This document shows, piece by piece, positions 45,082 to 54,800 of a DNA stretch of 64,000 bases. Below the pieces are notes generated by a model, which saw only the letters and a list, made by a program, of their open reading frames with translations, was not told the DNA's origin and ran no database searches. Positions within the stretch are counted from its first letter, which is position 1; every line of letters starts with the position of its first letter. Origin of the DNA: Psychrosphaera ytuae. Its GTDB lineage: Bacteria > Pseudomonadota > Gammaproteobacteria > Enterobacterales > Alteromonadaceae. Both the position numbers and the translations under genes were made by a program. The stretch is taken from positions 1,426,001 through 1,490,000 of the forward strand of contig NZ_CP072110.1 in NCBI RefSeq assembly GCF_017638545.1, given 5' to 3'.

Positions 45082-46698
45082 ATGGACACACACACCGAAA
45101 AACTCGAAGGTACACCTCAAGACCGAGTGATCATATTCGACACTACCCTCAGAGATGGTGAACAAGCGCTGCGTGCCAGTTTGTCCCGCCGAGCCAAACT
45201 CGAACTCGCTCATGCCATTGCTCGTCTCAATGTCGACGTGATGGAAGTCGGCTTTCCTGTGTCTTCTCCAGAAGACTTTATGTCTGTTCAGGAAATCGCT
45301 AATCAGGTCCGTGGCCCACGTATTTGTGGTCTCGCTCGAGCGGTCGAAAATGACATCATTCAATGTGCAAATGCACTTAAAAGTGCCGAACAGTCACGAA
45401 TTCACACTTTTATTGCAACATCACCGATTCACCTAAAACACAAATTAAGAATGAGCTTAGAGCAAGCAAAAACATCCGCGATTGGCTCGATAAAGCTCGC
45501 CAGACAATACTGTGATGATGTGGAATTTTCGTGTGAAGATGCCGCAAGAACACCTATAGATGATCTTTGTTTTATGGTTGATGCGGCCATTGAAGCTGGC
45601 GCTAGGACAATAAATTTGCCCGACACTGTTGGTTACACAACCCCCCAAGAATACGCCTTCATGATTGAGCAATTGCGAAACCGTGTGCCAAACATCAACA
45701 AAGCTATTTTGAGTGTGCATTGCCATAACGACCTTGGTCTTGCCGTCGCAAACAGTATGGCTGCGATTCAAGCAGGTGCTCGGCAAATTGAGTGCACCGT
45801 CAACGGTATTGGCGAGCGAGCCGGAAATTGCTCTTTGGAAGAAGTCGCCATGATCATCAACACTCGCAAAGACTTATACAACCTAAGTTCTGGCATCAAA
45901 ACACAAGAAATCGTCCGTACCAGTCATCAAGTGGCGCAAATTTGTAATATGCCTGTCCAGGCCAACAAAGCCATTGTCGGTGACAATGCTTTCGCACACA
46001 GCTCAGGAATTCACCAAGACGGTGTGCTAAAAGCAGAAAACACCTACGAGATCATCAAACCTTCACAGGTCGGTATCAAGGCCAACGAGCTCAACTTAAC
46101 TTCACGATCAGGTCGTCATGTCATTGCTCATCGTCTGACAACATTGGGTTACTCAGAGCAAGAATATGACTTAGATCAGTTTTACCAACAGTTTTTGAAT
46201 TTGGCTGACAAAAAAGGCGCCGTCTATGACTATGACTTAGAAGCCTTGATGTACAACAATTTACTAGAACAAGCTGATGATCATTACCAATTGAGCTTTT
46301 TAAATACGACAACAACGACCAATCAAGTTTCATCGGCCACGGTGGCGTTAAGAATGGGTGATCAAAGTACCTCAGAAGCCGCTACCGGTAACGGCCCCGT
46401 AGAAGCCACCTACAAAGCTATTAATCGAATCACTAACACCCCGCTAAATCTTGTGCAGTATCAATTATCCGCAAAAGGTGAAGGTGAGTCTGCCATCGGT
46501 CAAGTGGATATCGTCGTCGAGTCCGCTGGTCAACGCTATCACGGTGCCGGATTGGCGACCGATATCGTCGAAGCCTCTGCCAAAGCGTATATCAACGTAC
46601 TTAACTTGTTGCACAGAGCCGAACAAATAGAACAAGCCAAACAACAAAATGTAAAACCTACCCAAACAAGTCACCAAGGAGTGAGTCATGAAGCCTAA
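45082..46698 (+). CDS. leuA: 2-isopropylmalate synthase
   Basis: A 538-residue enzyme condensing acetyl-CoA with 2-oxoisovalerate, the first leucine-specific step. HMGL-like barrel: IFDTTLRDGEQALRASLS, VHCHNDLGLAVANSMAAIQ, TVNGIGERAGN and the metal-ligand region; the C-terminal LeuA dimer domain (from about 410) senses leucine in known enzymes. E. coli LeuA is 523. ATG behind AGGAATCGACG. The frame overlaps leuB by 11 bases. Confidence 0.97.
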   Translation: MDTHTEKLEGTPQDRVIIFDTTLRDGEQALRASLSRRAKLELAHAIARLNVDVMEVGFPVSSPEDFMSVQEIANQVRGPRICGLARAVENDIIQCANALKSAEQSRIHTFIATSPIHLKHKLRMSLEQAKTSAIGSIKLARQYCDDVEFSCEDAARTPIDDLCFMVDAAIEAGARTINLPDTVGYTTPQEYAFMIEQLRNRVPNINKAILSVHCHNDLGLAVANSMAAIQAGARQIECTVNGIGERAGNCSLEEVAMIINTRKDLYNLSSGIKTQEIVRTSHQVAQICNMPVQANKAIVGDNAFAHSSGIHQDGVLKAENTYEIIKPSQVGIKANELNLTSRSGRHVIAHRLTTLGYSEQEYDLDQFYQQFLNLADKKGAVYDYDLEALMYNNLLEQADDHYQLSFLNTTTTTNQVSSATVALRMGDQSTSEAATGNGPVEATYKAINRITNTPLNLVQYQLSAKGEGESAIGQVDIVVESAGQRYHGAGLATDIVEASAKAYINVLNLLHRAEQIEQAKQQNVKPTQTSHQGVSHEA

Positions 46699-47851
46699 TT
46701 ACAAAATAGCCGTTTTGGCGGGTGATGGTATTGGTCCTGAGGTCATGGCCGCTTGCCTTGAGGTACTCGATGCCTGCCAACAACGTTTTGATTTTCAATT
46801 AGAGTATCAGCATGGTGATGTCGGGGGTTGTGCTATCGATAATACCGGTAGCCCTTTACCCAAACAAACCTTAGAAATATGCCAACAAGCACACGCAATT
46901 TTGTTTGGTTCTGTCGGCGGCCCTAAATGGGAGCATTTACCACCAGATCAACAACCCGAGCGAGGTTCCTTACTGCCCCTGCGCAAACATTTTGGTTTGT
47001 TTTGTAATATGCGCCCTGCTCGTCTTGTCCCTTCGTTACAATGCGCCTGTCCATTGCGTGCAGACATCGCCGCCAAAGGGTTTGACATTGTGGTTATACG
47101 CGAACTTACCGGTGGGATTTATTTTGGTGAAAAAGGCCGAGCAACTCACGCAGACAATATGGAAGAAGCCTTTGATGAGCAACGTTATAACCAAGCGGAA
47201 ATAGCTCGAATAGCCCGAATCGCATTCGAAACAGCACGAGCCAGAGGTAACAAACGCAAAGTTACCTCTGTCGACAAAGCGAACGTACTAATGACTAGTA
47301 TGTTGTGGCGAGAAACAGTCAACGCAATCAGTAAAGACTACCCTGACATCGAACTTGAGCATATTTATATCGACAACGCGACTATGCAACTTATCAAAGA
47401 TCCTAGTCAGTTTGATGTGCTTTTATGTGACAACTTGTTTGGCGATATCCTCTCTGACGAGTGCGCTATGATCACAGGCTCTATGGGCCTGCTACCATCG
47501 GCGAGTTTAAACGAAAAACAATTCGGTCTTTACGAGCCCGCCGGAGGAAGTGCCCCGGATATAGCAGGTAAAAACATCGCTAACCCTATTGCTCAGGTCC
47601 TCTCTGCAGCCATGATGTTGAGGTACAGCCTCAATCAAAACGAAGCCGCAGATGCTATCGAACTCGCTGTCAATAAAGTCATAGCAAAGGGCCAAGTTAC
47701 CGCGGATTTGGCTTCAAATAAGATTGAAAATAGCAGCCCCCTAAGTACCTCACAAGTCGGCACTGCTATCGCTCAAGCCATTTTAGCTACTGCCGGAAAA
47801 TCTGAATATGTCGAGCAGCACAATCAAAACATAAAAATGGCGAATAGCTAA
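46688..47851 (+). CDS. leuB: 3-isopropylmalate dehydrogenase
   Basis: A 387-residue NAD-dependent oxidative decarboxylase. VLAGDGIGPEVMAACLEVLD, the substrate loop RPARLVPSLQ, RELTGGIYFGEKGR, CDNLFGDILSDECAMITGSM and LYEPAGGSAPDIAGKNIANP identify it. It is some 20 residues longer than E. coli LeuB (363), with a polar C-terminal extension. Start overlaps leuA and has AAGGAG upstream. Confidence 0.97.
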   Translation: MKPNYKIAVLAGDGIGPEVMAACLEVLDACQQRFDFQLEYQHGDVGGCAIDNTGSPLPKQTLEICQQAHAILFGSVGGPKWEHLPPDQQPERGSLLPLRKHFGLFCNMRPARLVPSLQCACPLRADIAAKGFDIVVIRELTGGIYFGEKGRATHADNMEEAFDEQRYNQAEIARIARIAFETARARGNKRKVTSVDKANVLMTSMLWRETVNAISKDYPDIELEHIYIDNATMQLIKDPSQFDVLLCDNLFGDILSDECAMITGSMGLLPSASLNEKQFGLYEPAGGSAPDIAGKNIANPIAQVLSAAMMLRYSLNQNEAADAIELAVNKVIAKGQVTADLASNKIENSSPLSTSQVGTAIAQAILATAGKSEYVEQHNQNIKMANS

Positions 47852-47869
47852 GGCCTGGAGGAATAAGTG

Positions 47870-49276
47870 ATGCCGCAAACATTAATTGAAAAACTATGGC
47901 AACAACACAAAGTTACCGCCTTAAATGCAACAACAGACTTACTCTTTATCGACCGACATCTAGTCCATGAAGTGACCTCACCACAAGCATTTTCTGGATT
48001 GAGAGCCGCCAATCGCAAAGTTCGTCATCCAGAGCGTACTATCGCTACGATGGACCACAATGTTTCAACCCGTGTTCGTTCATTTGATGCCGCCTCTAAG
48101 GTAGCTCAAACCCAACTTTCGGCGTTGGCGCAAAATTGCGAGGAGTTTGGCATTGAGCTTTTTGATCTCAATCACGATCGCCAAGGCATTGTTCATGTCG
48201 TCGGCCCAGAACAAGGACTCACTCTTCCAGGTCATACGATCGTTTGTGGCGATTCACACACTTCGACCCATGGCGCGTTTGGCGCACTGGCTTTTGGCAT
48301 TGGCACCTCAGAAGTAGAACATGTTTTGGCAACCCAAACATTACCTCAGAAAAAACCGAAAACCATGAAAGTTGAAGTCAAAGGCCATACTCATCCTGCC
48401 GTGACGGCCAAAGACATTGCCCTTGCCATCATAGGTAAAGTGGGCACTGCCGGTGGCACTGGCCATGTTATTGAATACACAGGAGAGGCCATTACCGCGT
48501 TATCCATGGAAGGACGTATGACCTTGTGTAACATGAGTATTGAAATGGGTGCCAAAGCCGGCCTTGTTGCCCCAGATGAGGAGACCTTTAATTACCTAAA
48601 AAACCGCCCTTACTCGCCAAGAGGCGCCGACTGGCAAGACGCCTTGACCTTTTGGCGAACTCTAAAATCAGATAAGGATGCCCAATTTGATACCTTAGTC
48701 GAGCTAAACGGTGCTGATATAAAACCTATGTCAACATGGGGTACGTCGCCAGAGCAAGTTATTGCCATTGACCAAAACATTCCAGACCCTAACCAAGAAG
48801 ACAACTTGGTCAAGGCGGATGCCATGCGAGCCGCACTCAATTATATGGGGCTCAAGGCAGGCCAGGCACTTTCTGACATCGAGATTGATGTGGTTTTCAT
48901 TGGTTCTTGTACCAACAGTCGAATTGAAGATTTACGCTCTGCGGCGAGTGTATTACAAGGCAAACATGTAGCAACTGGCGTTCAAGCATTGATAGTGCCA
49001 GGCTCAATGCCAGTAAAACAACAAGCCGAGGCAGAAGGCTTAGACCAAATATTCATTGCGGCAGGATGTGAGTGGCGTGAGCCAGGTTGCTCTATGTGTC
49101 TTGCTATGAACGATGACCGTTTGGGGTCAGGACAGCGTTGCGCCTCAACCTCTAATCGAAACTTCGAGGGCCGCCAAGGTCAAGGTGGGCGTACTCATTT
49201 AGTCTCGCCACTAATGGCTGCACACGCCGCAATTACTGGCAAGCTTGCTCTTGCTACAACTCAACCTAATCAATAG
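47870..49276 (+). CDS. leuC: 3-isopropylmalate dehydratase large subunit
   Basis: A 468-residue aconitase-family subunit with a 4Fe-4S cluster. LLFIDRHLVHEVTSPQAF, VCGDSHTSTHGAFGALAFGI, FIGSCTNSRIEDLR and EPGCSMCLAMN carry the cluster cysteines and substrate residues. I chose the ATG at 47870, 8 bases after GGAGG, over the GTG three bases before. Works with LeuD encoded next. Confidence 0.97.
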   Translation: MPQTLIEKLWQQHKVTALNATTDLLFIDRHLVHEVTSPQAFSGLRAANRKVRHPERTIATMDHNVSTRVRSFDAASKVAQTQLSALAQNCEEFGIELFDLNHDRQGIVHVVGPEQGLTLPGHTIVCGDSHTSTHGAFGALAFGIGTSEVEHVLATQTLPQKKPKTMKVEVKGHTHPAVTAKDIALAIIGKVGTAGGTGHVIEYTGEAITALSMEGRMTLCNMSIEMGAKAGLVAPDEETFNYLKNRPYSPRGADWQDALTFWRTLKSDKDAQFDTLVELNGADIKPMSTWGTSPEQVIAIDQNIPDPNQEDNLVKADAMRAALNYMGLKAGQALSDIEIDVVFIGSCTNSRIEDLRSAASVLQGKHVATGVQALIVPGSMPVKQQAEAEGLDQIFIAAGCEWREPGCSMCLAMNDDRLGSGQRCASTSNRNFEGRQGQGGRTHLVSPLMAAHAAITGKLALATTQPNQ

Positions 49277-49286
49277 AGAGCCTAAT

Positions 49287-49916
49287 ATGTCTGATTATTT
49301 TCATTCTGGTCTATTTCACACTGGTTTAGTAGCCCCGCTTGATAAAGCAAATGTCGATACCGACCAGATCATTCCAAAACAATTCTTAACCTCAGTGTCT
49401 CGAGATGGATTCGGCGAAGCATTATTTTATGACTGGCGTTATCTAAAAGATGGCTCTGCTAATCCCGAGTTTATTCTTAATCGCCCAGAATATACCGGTG
49501 CTTCCGTATTGGTGAGCCAAGATAACTTTGGTTGTGGCTCAAGTCGCGAACACGCCCCTTGGGCGCTCAAACAATATGGATTCGAAGTGATTGTGGCACC
49601 GAGTTTTGCTGATATCTTTTTTGGCAATTGTGTAAACAACCAAATACTAGCCATCACTTTGGCACCCGAGCACATAAATCAATTAATCCTATTGGCCACT
49701 GAATTTGCCCCTGCTCATGTTCATGTCGATATGAACAGCAATCAGCTTATTTGCCAGCCTAAAGGACAAAAACAACAATCTTGGCCGTTTGTACTGTCCG
49801 CCGATGTCAAAGCTCGGTTATTAGCCGGACTCGACTTTATTGACGTGACTTTGCAACACGTTTCAGAGATAGAAGCTTTTGAGCGTCGACGAGTATCCAC
49901 TCAGCCTTGGCTGTAA
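49287..49916 (+). CDS. leuD: 3-isopropylmalate dehydratase small subunit
   Basis: A 209-residue swivelling subunit of isopropylmalate isomerase. The N-terminal FHTGLVAPLDKANVDTDQII, GCGSSREHAPWAL and SFADIFFGNCVNNQIL are diagnostic. ATG at 49287 behind AGAGAG, 10 bases after leuC; an upstream in-frame start at 49245 lies inside leuC and is unlikely. Last gene of leuABCD; no terminator is visible in the 45 bases before the kinase-fold gene. Confidence 0.97.
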   Translation: MSDYFHSGLFHTGLVAPLDKANVDTDQIIPKQFLTSVSRDGFGEALFYDWRYLKDGSANPEFILNRPEYTGASVLVSQDNFGCGSSREHAPWALKQYGFEVIVAPSFADIFFGNCVNNQILAITLAPEHINQLILLATEFAPAHVHVDMNSNQLICQPKGQKQQSWPFVLSADVKARLLAGLDFIDVTLQHVSEIEAFERRRVSTQPWL

Positions 49917-49961
49917 TCAGACTTGTAAATCATATGGTAGCGTTCGGTAGTGAGTTAATTT

Positions 49962-51851
49962 ATGCTAAACAAATCAATCATGGCACAACTCGTCGAACCT
50001 ACTATGTATGGCAGTCAGTTAAAAAACTTTTATATCCCAGAGCAGCAGTCGATTTATTTATTATCGACCAACGACTCTAAAAAACTGCGCCAATGGATAG
50101 GGATCTGTCAAAAACAACTCAACAAGTTAGGCTACGACAAAGTGGAGCTATTAGGTTCAGGTGCCTATGGTTTTGCCTTTAAAGGTGAAGACGCCTTTGG
50201 CCGTCACAAAGTCTTTAAGTTTTCTAGAATTACCCTACCTGCTTCAGTAAGAGAGCGCCTTCGAGAAGAAGCGGAAATGATGAGTTATCTGTCACACCCA
50301 TTAATTCCAACTTTTCACCATTATGTTGTCAATCGCTCACAGGGTATTATTGAGATGGATCGTGGAGTTGGAATCGACTTAGAGCAATACTCCCTGCGTC
50401 ACGGCAAACTCACTCCACGACAAATTATCGACATAGCAGCTCAGCTCGCTGATATCTTAAAATACTTGCGAACAATTCGAATCGGCTCGAATGCGCGACC
50501 CATTGTCCATGGCGATATCAAACCTTCTAATTTGACCTTTTATGACGCCAATAACGAAATCTCATTAATCGATTGGGGCTCATCAGTCTTTGCTCAGGTA
50601 GACTGCAATGGCGAACCAACCCAAGACAATATCATGGACTTACTGTCTAATGATTTACAGTCATCAAATAGCCGACTTGGTGATGTTTATTTTATCGGGC
50701 CAGAACAAATGGCCGGCGATGTATCATCCCCCCGATTTGACGAGCAAGGCGTCGCCAGCACCTTGTATGCGCTAGCCTCAAATCAAGGTAGCCGATATGG
50801 TAGCCAAGTTATTCCGGCACGCAGCTTGGGTTTACCACGAGAGTTTGCCGAAGTATTGGACAACATGCTCGACCCGGATCCAAAAATTCGAGCCAAAGCT
50901 GGTGATTACTTTATAAAAAATATGTCAACGATGCGAAGCTTATACTTACCTGACATTCCTATGCCACAGGCAAAAGCATTGTTACCCATCCATTTTGCTC
51001 CTACTCCTAAAGATATAGACACGGTTGTTTATAGCTCCCGAAAATCTTTTTTGATGGAAGACCTCGATCCTTCTCATGTGGCCGATATCAAAGACGTACA
51101 ACTCGAGCATTATTACAAAAACTACCTAGCTGGCATGGGTGAAAATGAAAAAGCGTTTCTTGCTGCTGTGAGTCGGCTTGGCAAATTTCCGGTCGTTGGA
51201 GGTTTGGTTATTAAATGGGGCGAGCAGTCGGTTTCTATCGACAGTAGTTTGAGTGTGTTTGACAAAAGTCTCGAAAAGTCGTTCAGTGAAGTCGTTGATA
51301 ACTTAGTTTATTTAGCAAGAGCAATCCAACGAAATGGTATTTTTAAAGCGTGTCTGTTTGATGCAAAACGAACAATTCACTTAGACAGAAAAGACCCAAA
51401 CCAACAGTTTTGGCCCAAGCCTGACACTCGATTAGCCTACGAAAAAGCTAAGATATCCTCGACCGTTGAAAAGCCCGAGCGCATGCACTCCTACTTCGAG
51501 GATGGTCAAGATCCCGATGAGCTTTTGACGTTGCCGGATTCAATCATTGATGATTTAGAACGGCTTAATGTCATCCACCACACAGGTTGTATTATTTTTG
51601 AAGTATTTGAAACCCATATGAAAATACACAACTACTACAAGCTGCTGGACTTAAAACAAGAAGCTGAGTTTGTCGCTATTCTGGAAAGTATTATCCAAAA
51701 AGTACCGCTTATTTCTGGTCTGGGCGTCTCTGGATTCATGAAGCTTCCGTATCGCGACACAAAGACCTTCTCTTCGTTCGAAGGTCTTTATACCCAGTAT
51801 TACCCCAAAAACCCCAAACAATACCTGACCTCTTTAGAGTTGAGCGATTAA
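49962..51851 (+). CDS. serine/threonine protein kinase-fold protein
   Basis: A 629-residue soluble protein with an N-terminal kinase domain (about 60-320): glycine loop LGSGAYGFAFKGE (residues 64-76), lysine at about 86 in HKVFKFSR, catalytic IVHGDIKPSNLTF (His183, Asp185, Asn190) and the metal site Asp204 in IDWGSS, where DFG reads D-W-G. All canonical catalytic positions are present, so it is probably active. The C-terminal 300 residues match nothing I recognise and end with a region around IHHTGCIIFEVFETH. No membrane segment or PASTA repeat. Its stop overlaps that of the convergent NRPS gene in a shared TTAA. Start may instead be the ATG at 49980. Confidence 0.8.
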   Translation: MLNKSIMAQLVEPTMYGSQLKNFYIPEQQSIYLLSTNDSKKLRQWIGICQKQLNKLGYDKVELLGSGAYGFAFKGEDAFGRHKVFKFSRITLPASVRERLREEAEMMSYLSHPLIPTFHHYVVNRSQGIIEMDRGVGIDLEQYSLRHGKLTPRQIIDIAAQLADILKYLRTIRIGSNARPIVHGDIKPSNLTFYDANNEISLIDWGSSVFAQVDCNGEPTQDNIMDLLSNDLQSSNSRLGDVYFIGPEQMAGDVSSPRFDEQGVASTLYALASNQGSRYGSQVIPARSLGLPREFAEVLDNMLDPDPKIRAKAGDYFIKNMSTMRSLYLPDIPMPQAKALLPIHFAPTPKDIDTVVYSSRKSFLMEDLDPSHVADIKDVQLEHYYKNYLAGMGENEKAFLAAVSRLGKFPVVGGLVIKWGEQSVSIDSSLSVFDKSLEKSFSEVVDNLVYLARAIQRNGIFKACLFDAKRTIHLDRKDPNQQFWPKPDTRLAYEKAKISSTVEKPERMHSYFEDGQDPDELLTLPDSIIDDLERLNVIHHTGCIIFEVFETHMKIHNYYKLLDLKQEAEFVAILESIIQKVPLISGLGVSGFMKLPYRDTKTFSSFEGLYTQYYPKNPKQYLTSLELSD

Positions 51852-54800
51852 CGGATTGTTTCTTTGATGACGTCTGCAAGTTGCTCTACTCGACCTGGCT
51901 GAAAAAACGCTGAGTGTGAGGTTTCGATTTGAATTTCACGCTTTTGTCCCTGTAAAACTTTTCGCCACCCACCTAACAGCCAGCCGTGTATGAGTTTATA
52001 GGCTGATGACTTTATCAAAACAGCATCGCCCGAATAGCTGTTCAACTCGTAGTTGCGCATGGCTTTAACTTGCATTAACAGGCCGTGATCTTGAATGGCA
52101 CTTAAAAACCTCGATCCGGCAACGCGCTGAGCCGGTACATGCCAGTTAGACACTAATCGTGAGAGTCGCTTCCAACACCAAGTAATTGGTCGAGGTAGTT
52201 TCATTAAAATCGTATCAACGATAAATAAATGGCCAACATCAATTCCTTTTGCCTGAAGCGATTGAGCAAGCTCTAAGGCGACTAATCCACCCACAGAAAA
52301 GCCCGCTAGATAAACTTGCTTTTCTCCTCGCTCGATAATTTTATCGGCGTACAAACTCGCTAACTCTTCGATACTAATATCATCCACATTACCTGGCGGC
52401 TGTAGCATATGGATATCGGCACTGCCTCTTAAACACTGAGCTAACGCTTGAAAACGAATTAAATCGCCATTGCCAGAAGCCGCAATGTACAAACTTTTTT
52501 GACGAGTGGTGTCTCCTAAACTGACCAGTAACTCTGGTAAATTCAACTGACTGTTAATCACCTGCGCCAAACCTGCAATGGTAGGGTGCGATACCAGTTG
52601 GTGAAGTGACAGTCTCTGACCTACATATTGTTCGAGTTCGTTGAGACAAATAACGGCAGACAATGAATCACCGCCGGCTTCAAAAAAATGGCTATTTACA
52701 TTAAGCTCTTTTGCTTCGATATGCTTTGACCAAATTTCAAAGATTTTGTTTTCCAGTGGACCAATTGGCTCTCTTGATTCATTAACACCCTGGTTCACCA
52801 CAATTTCAGGTAACGCTTGATAGTCAACTTTAGCGCTGTGAGTAACTGGTAAAGCACTAACTCTCAACAATCGCTCCGGCACCATATAATCTGGTAACCG
52901 AGCCATTAACTCTGCTCTTATTGTCGCTTCTGACAATTCAGCTTCGCTCTCATACCATGCACTCAAATATGGTTTTGCCGTATTGCTTGATATTTTAACC
53001 GCGGCGAGTTCCACTCCATCGAGAGACATCAGCGCATTCTCAATTTCGGTTAGTTCTATGCGATATCCACGTAGTTTGACTTGTCTGTCTATTCGACCGA
53101 CAAAATGTAATACGCCATCACAATCTAACCAGCCATTATCACCTGTGCGATAGGCATTTACTTGCTTTCCAGAGGGTAACGTTAACTCAATAAACCTAGC
53201 CCGAGTTTCTGCTTCTTTAGCTAAATAACCATCGGCAAGACCCGCTCCGGCAATCAATACTTCACCGACGACGCCATAAGGCTGAAGATTTTTCTGGGCA
53301 TTGATTATGTATATTTTGGTGCCAAACAGTGGACGCCCCACCGGCATCGAAGTCGATTCCATTCTGCTGGGGTGAACCTGCCAGGCTGTACAGAAAATAG
53401 TTGCTTCAGTCGGCCCATAAACGTTGTAGAGGTTAGTGTTGGTCGCCTTAATGAATTTTTGAGCAATTTCGTACGACAAAATTTCACCACCACAACAACA
53501 AACTCTCAGTGGTAGTATTTGATTAGGTTCTAAGCCATCAATGAACCTTCTGAGGGTTGAAGGTACAAATGCCATTAAGGTCGCCCCAAACTCTACAATA
53601 AATGAAGGCAGCCACTCTGGTAGTAATCGCCCTGGAGGAGGAAAAGCAACACTGCCCCCCGCGTACAAAGGTGCTAATAATTCAACCAAGGATGGATCAA
53701 AATTTACCTGTGTCGCTTGTAAACTGCGATCCGAGGCTGTTAATCCCCACGCTTCGGCAATCCAATTTAACCTTGATAACAGTGCCTGATGACCCACACT
53801 CACGCCCTTAGGTTCACCAGTAGAACCTGAGGTAAACAACACATAAGCAGGTACATTTTTATAGGTTCGATACGTATCCAAGCGACTTAACTCTGCTTTA
53901 GTCGCCATTAAAGCCGGCAAATCTACAACGACCATCTCAGGTTGAATATCACTGTAGCGCAGGACGTTTTCTTCATTGACCAAAACGAGCTTAGGGGCCG
54001 CCTGAGTTACTATGTTATCGACTCGACTGACAGGCCAGTCTAAATCAACGGGAATAAATGTCGCACCAATGAATGCCGTTGCTAAAATACTTACAACGAC
54101 TTCTGGTCCCCTGTGTAACGCAAGAACAAGATGGTCGCCTTGTTTTGCGCCCATCTTTTCGAGCAGACTGGCAAGGTTGACCGCCGCGTTGATCATTTCT
54201 TGATAAGTCAATTGCTGTTCGCGAGTAATGAGTGCTGTGCTCTTTGGAGTAACCTTGGCGTGGCTCAACACAAAGTCGACAAAACTGACAAACCGTTCTT
54301 GTTGCTTAAGGACTTGAGGCACTTGTGACAACTGCTGTGACTCAGAGGGGGTGCATAGGTTAACCTTGCTAAGCTCTGCCTCTTCAAGGCAAAATTGCTT
54401 CAATAAATAAACCAGTCTTGCACCGATTAAGTCAGCCTCTTGTTCGGAAAAAAAGCGCTCCGAGCATTCAATCACCATTTCTGTATCTTTAGCGTCTACA
54501 AAATCACATAAAGAAATGGCCATGGGGTAACGGCTGTAGTGAGAAAAAGTTTGTTTTGTATCACTCAGTGAAGCATCACCAAATAAACTAGAAAACTCAA
54601 AAACCTCAAACGAAAATATCACATCGAATAGACGATCACGTCCTTTGTTCACTGCTTTCAAGCGCTTGAACTGCTCACTCAAAGGCATTTTTGCATATCG
54701 GTAACTTGTCACCAGTTCAGCCTTTACCTGAGTGACTAAATCTTTAAATGAGCCCGATATCGGCCGCTTAATAGTAATAGGTAACACCCCAACAAACATA

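Noticed and set aside
53541..54328. Several rightward open frames within the NRPS adenylation domain
   Set aside because: They oppose a long frame with continuous A-domain motifs and have no family resemblance.
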